Origin: Peptococcaceae bacterium
Lineage (GTDB): Bacteria > Bacillota > Desulfotomaculia > Desulfotomaculales > UBA12532
Assembly (NCBI GenBank): GCA_003445475.1
Contig: DMDP01000086.1
Span: 1-8,744 of the forward strand
Length of the DNA: 8,744 nucleotides
Direction: 5' to 3'
Shown piece by piece: positions 6,601-8,744 of this stretch. The notes under the pieces were generated by a model. It saw only the letters and a program-made list of their open reading frames with translations. It searched no databases and was not told where the DNA came from. The translations under genes were made by a program, and so were the position numbers. Every line of letters starts with the position of its first letter. Position 1 is the first letter of the stretch.

Positions 6601-7749
6601 CTATTTTAGCATGCAACGCGCAACCTTAAGAAATTCTTCAAGCGGCGTCGCCTTCCGTACCTCTGCGGCCGTGATAAGAGCGACTTTGACCAGGGTTTTC
6701 CCCTTTTGCGTGGCGATGTAGGTGCCCACAACCTGGCCTTTGTGGACCGGGGCCGTCAGCTTCGGCGGCAGTTCGGTTTTAAAACTGATGCCCTGCTCCT
6801 GACCCCGTGGCACCACTACGGCCGCATGCTGGGCGGTAACTACTTTTACCCGTGGAGCCGCGCCTTTTTCTACGGCCACATCCTTCATTTTGGTCCCCCT
6901 GGGGATGAACGAAACCCCCTTGAAGTTGGCAAACCCCCAGTTGTAGAGCTTGATCGATTCGCGGAAGTGGCTTTTAGGCTCCGTGGTCCCCAGGACTACG
7001 GCGATCAGGCGCAAGCCGTCACGGACGGCAGAGGAGGCAAGGCAGTAATGGGCCTCTTCCGTCCACCCTGTTTTGCCTGCATCGGTACCGTCGTAGAACC
7101 ACAGGAGTTTGTTGGTGTTCCAGAGCTTGAACTTCCCGCCGCGCAGGTCGTATTCCTTTACCTGTGAAACCTTTTTAAACAGTGGGTGTTCCACTGCTTC
7201 CCTTAGAATAATTGCCTGGTCGTAGGCCGATGAGTAATGGCCTTTAACCGTCAGGCCCGTACAATTCACAAAATTGGTATTTTTAAGTCCTAAGGCTTTA
7301 GCCCGCTCGTTCATCTGGTGCACAAAGGCCTGCTCGCTTCCCGCGAGGTGCTCGGCAATGGCGACACTCGCGTCGTTGGCCGATGCCGTGGCCACGGAAA
7401 GGAGCAACTCGTAGAAGGTCATTTCCTCCTGCGGGGCCAAAAAGATTTGCGACCCCCCCATGCCGGCTGCCGTTTCGCTTGCCACAACTTTATCCTCCAG
7501 GCCTACCCTGCCCTGCTCAACGGCCTCGACAGCCAAAAGCATGGTCATGAGTTTTGTTACGCTGGCTATAGGCAACCTTTTGTGCGGATCTTTGGCAAAG
7601 AGGATGCGACCGGAGTACGGCTCCACGAGCACCGCCGAAGCAGCGGTGGTTTTCAATCCGGCGGCAATGGGCACCTCCTGGGCCGCAGCCGGCGTTGTAT
7701 AAACGATGAGGCACGCCAGAGAGATGATGAAGCAGAGTAGCCTTTTCAT
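6601..7749 (-). CDS. dacF: DacF-type D-alanyl-D-alanine carboxypeptidase
   Basis: 382-residue penicillin-binding protein of the DacF/DacB (peptidase S11) type, which trims the terminal D-Ala from peptidoglycan peptides and so sets cross-linking in spore wall. The catalytic motifs are SVTK at 63-66 (nucleophile S63, K66), SAN at 123-125 and KTG at 226-228. A lipophilic signal peptide at about 1-23 ends at PAAA before Q24. The C-terminal region after about 265 forms the usual PBP5 beta domain and ends in an amphipathic tail (EEFLKVARCMLK) that probably anchors it to the membrane. The frame is open to an alternative start at 7785, but that would put the ribosome binding site AAGGAGA (7758-7764) inside the gene; the ATG at 7749, eight bases after it, begins a clean signal peptide. 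In B. subtilis dacF precedes spoIIA as here and is forespore expressed. Confidence 0.95.
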   Translation of the reverse strand: MKRLLCFIISLACLIVYTTPAAAQEVPIAAGLKTTAASAVLVEPYSGRILFAKDPHKRLPIASVTKLMTMLLAVEAVEQGRVGLEDKVVASETAAGMGGSQIFLAPQEEMTFYELLLSVATASANDASVAIAEHLAGSEQAFVHQMNERAKALGLKNTNFVNCTGLTVKGHYSSAYDQAIILREAVEHPLFKKVSQVKEYDLRGGKFKLWNTNKLLWFYDGTDAGKTGWTEEAHYCLASSAVRDGLRLIAVVLGTTEPKSHFRESIKLYNWGFANFKGVSFIPRGTKMKDVAVEKGAAPRVKVVTAQHAAVVVPRGQEQGISFKTELPPKLTAPVHKGQVVGTYIATQKGKTLVKVALITAAEVRKATPLEEFLKVARCMLK

Positions 7750-7757
7750 CTTGCAAC

Positions 7758-7764
7758 TCTCCTT
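7758..7764 (-). promoter_or_regulatory. Ribosome binding site that fixes the dacF start
   Basis: AAGGAGA, eight bases upstream of the ATG at 7749. It decides against the upstream in-frame start at 7785, which would add 12 non-signal-peptide residues. Confidence 0.75.
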
Positions 7765-7799
7765 GCTTAGGATAGGTATGCACACATGTTTTCTCTAGG

Positions 7800-7829
7800 T
7801 AGTATGTTTCATTGGCCACGGCTCAATAC
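7800..7829 (-). promoter_or_regulatory. Putative sigma-F/sigma-G promoter of dacF
   Basis: GTATT (7825-7829; consensus GHATR, last base off) is followed after 15 bases by AAACATACTA (7800-7809), whose ATACTA fits the ANAHTH core of forespore -10 elements. The start of transcription would lie near 7793, downstream of the SASP terminator and before the dacF ribosome binding site. B. subtilis dacF is read by sigma-F and sigma-G. Confidence 0.6.
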
Positions 7830-7851
7830 GGCGGCTCCGGGAACGCACAAG

Positions 7852-7877
7852 AAAAAAGCAGGAGCTGTAACTCCTGC
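7852..7877 (-). terminator. Rho-independent terminator after the SASP gene
   Basis: GCAGGAG/CTCCTGC stem of 7 bp with a 6-base loop (7858-7877), followed on the transcript by six Us. It starts two bases after the SASP stop codon. This is a textbook intrinsic terminator and insulates dacF from the SASP transcript. Confidence 0.88.
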
Positions 7878-7879
7878 GC

Positions 7880-8107
7880 TTAATAGTTTTGATAATCGGT
7901 GCGGTCCTCGGACATCTTGTCTTCGGCGTACCGGATCATCCGGCGTACCATATTACCGCCGACCAGTCCGCACTCGCGGCTGGTCATATCACCCCAGCCG
8001 ACCTGACGGATCTTATCGGCGAGTCCGAGGTCCTCGGCCACCTCATACTTGAATCTGTCCAGGGCGGGTCCGGCGTCCGGAACCAGTTTCCGCCGCCGTC
8101 TCGGCAA
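7880..8107 (-). CDS. Alpha/beta-type small acid-soluble spore protein
   Basis: 75-residue DNA-binding spore protein of the alpha/beta SASP family, which coats and protects core DNA and is degraded at germination by the protease GPR. Two conserved blocks are clear: LDRFKYEVAEDLGL at 16-29 (family: MKYEIASEFG) and MTSRECGLVGGNMVRRMI at 41-58 (family: TTARxNGxVGGxxxKRLV). Compared with Bacillus SASPs there are several extra residues between the blocks (around KIRQVGWGD) and a basic start with RRRRK at 3-7. The GPR recognition region reads EVAED in place of EIASE. The start is TTG at 8107 with GGAGGGG five bases upstream; no in-frame ATG fits. It has its own promoter-like sequence and terminator, so it is probably a single-gene transcript. 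The family is secure; no subtype symbol can be given. Confidence 0.9.
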   Translation of the reverse strand: MPRRRRKLVPDAGPALDRFKYEVAEDLGLADKIRQVGWGDMTSRECGLVGGNMVRRMIRYAEDKMSEDRTDYQNY

Positions 8108-8112
8108 GTTAT

Positions 8113-8119
8113 CCCCTCC
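8113..8119 (-). promoter_or_regulatory. Ribosome binding site that fixes the TTG start of the SASP gene
   Basis: GGAGGGG with 5 bases to the TTG. It is the only good Shine-Dalgarno sequence near the 5' end of this frame. Confidence 0.7.
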
Positions 8120-8154
8120 AGATCCAGATCCCGTATTGAGAGTGGCACCATTTT

Positions 8155-8184
8155 TATTATGGCTGCCGATATTGCGGCGTAGGC
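8155..8184 (-). promoter_or_regulatory. Putative sigma-G/sigma-F promoter of the SASP gene
   Basis: AGCCATAATA (8155-8164) contains CATAATA, the usual forespore -10 core. GCCTA (8180-8184) stands 15 bases upstream and matches GHATR at four of five positions. The predicted leader is about 40 bases. The geometry equals that of the dacF and dodecin-spoVA candidates. SASP genes are sigma-G genes in the organisms studied. Confidence 0.5.
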
Positions 8185-8334
8185 CGGTATTTTATCACAC
8201 ATCGACCAGAAATCCATCCCTTTTTGGATCTTAATTACATTCACGTCTGTATTGCAATCTTCCGGCAGAAATTCGCCCGCGACCTGTGAGAGTTCCGGCG
8301 GGGGGCCGACGTGTTTAGAGAAACGTGGGCAAAT

Positions 8335-8744
8335 CTACGGCCTGACCACCAGCACCTCCACTCGCCGAACGCCCCATCGCCGAGCCTCCTCTACCGTCGG
8401 GAAGAACAAGTCTATTCTTGAACCCTTGATTACGCTTCCTGTATCTCCGGCGACGGCGTACCCGTAACCGGGGACGTAGAGCACGGTGCCAAACGGGATT
8501 ACCGCGGGGTCCACCGCGCAGATTCCATGCGCAGCGGGAAGCCCGGTGTAAGTAACACCGTAACCAGGATCGCCGGGCTTTTTGCCGGTCGACTCCGGGC
8601 CGGAAGTATATGCCGTCGCAACTACCCGCAGCCTGCGAGGATCACCGCGGCTTACTTGAGTACGGTCCTCCCTATGGTCCAGGTTTCCAAGCATCGGGCA
8701 GAGCCCGACCCCGCCTTTATCGCGGTAAAAAAGGTAACGGGCAC
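8335..8744 (-). CDS. 3D-domain cell-wall protein (5' end probably beyond right edge)
   Basis: C-terminal 3D domain, named for three conserved aspartates, found in muralytic and resuscitation-type proteins such as YocH, YuiC and YabE. Counting from the ATG at 8694, the domain begins LRVVATAYTSG at 22-32. The aspartates are D62 in VDPAVIPFGT, D84 in AGDTG and D95 in RIDLFF, followed by EEARRWG at 103-108. The frame stays open to the window edge with residues such as RYLFYRDKGG, and the ATG at 8694 has no ribosome binding site, so the real start, probably with an export signal or additional domain, is likely outside. The domain has the double-psi beta-barrel fold of lytic transglycosylase MltA, so peptidoglycan cleavage is a reasonable inference. 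The gene ends 227 bases upstream of the SASP gene; no terminator with a U-tract is evident in that gap. Confidence 0.85.
   Translation of the reverse strand, partial: ARYLFYRDKGGVGLCPMLGNLDHREDRTQVSRGDPRRLRVVATAYTSGPESTGKKPGDPGYGVTYTGLPAAHGICAVDPAVIPFGTVLYVPGYGYAVAGDTGSVIKGSRIDLFFPTVEEARRWGVRRVEVLVVRP

Noticed and set aside
7750..7785. Twelve-codon N-terminal extension of dacF
   Set aside because: It contains the ribosome binding site, begins about 8 bases after the predicted transcript start, and would place polar residues ahead of an otherwise normal signal peptide.
8110..8244. Minus-strand open frame beginning at 8244 in the gap before the SASP gene
   Set aside because: It has no ribosome binding site, runs out of frame into the SASP gene, and covers the likely SASP promoter. 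There is no recognisable protein.
8281..8334. Possible terminator after the 3D-domain gene (CGGC/GCCG and GTTT/AAAC short dyads)
   Set aside because: The stems have only 4 bp and no U-tract follows.
1..8744. CRISPR array, insertion sequence, phage or defence genes, tRNA or rRNA
   Set aside because: No repeat-spacer pattern, no transposase or integrase frame and no RNA gene signature was seen. Nearly all sequence is accounted for by compact sporulation genes.

Overview
The window is about 8.7 kb of GC-rich DNA from an endospore-forming, Gram-positive bacterium. Every supportable gene lies on the minus strand. The content (spoIIAA-spoIIAB-sigF, spoVAC-spoVAD-spoVAE-spoVAF, dacF, an alpha/beta-type small acid-soluble spore protein) occurs only in spore-forming Firmicutes. 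The GC-rich codon use, the minimal clostridial-type spoVA set, the frequent GTG/TTG starts and a TrpB2-type tryptophan synthase suggest a thermophilic or anaerobic clostridial lineage of the Moorella/Desulfotomaculum/Ammonifex kind. That placement is inference; no taxonomic marker is present.

Read in the direction of transcription (from high to low coordinates), the layout is as follows. (1) A 3D-domain cell-wall protein, open to the right edge (8744-8335). (2) A SASP gene with its own forespore-type promoter and a strong terminator (8184-7852). (3) dacF, a sporulation D,D-carboxypeptidase, with a forespore-type promoter and a terminator (7829-6557). (4) The spoIIA operon, spoIIAA-spoIIAB-sigF, behind a sequence resembling a sigma-H promoter and closed by a 12-bp hairpin that includes the sigF stop codon (6545-4898). 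(5) A dodecin gene followed by spoVAC, spoVAD, spoVAE and spoVAF, behind a sigma-F/sigma-G-like promoter that starts where the sigF terminator ends (4897-1204). (6) A separate trpB2-type gene that runs off the left edge (1105-1).

Together the genes form a forespore programme. SpoIIAA and SpoIIAB are the anti-anti-sigma and anti-sigma switch that releases sigma-F after asymmetric division. Sigma-F and its successor sigma-G then probably read the promoters in front of dacF, the SASP gene and the dodecin/spoVA unit. The SpoVA proteins move dipicolinic acid into the spore core, the SASP coats the DNA, and DacF and possibly the 3D protein remodel peptidoglycan.

Most of this matches known sporulation synteny (dacF-spoIIA-spoVA as in Bacillus subtilis). 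I found no evidence of an undescribed defence system, mobile element or CRISPR array. The least expected points are the dodecin, lacking the flavin-stacking tryptophan, at the head of the spoVA unit; the terminator hairpin built into the last codons of sigF; and a shared geometry in three putative forespore promoters.
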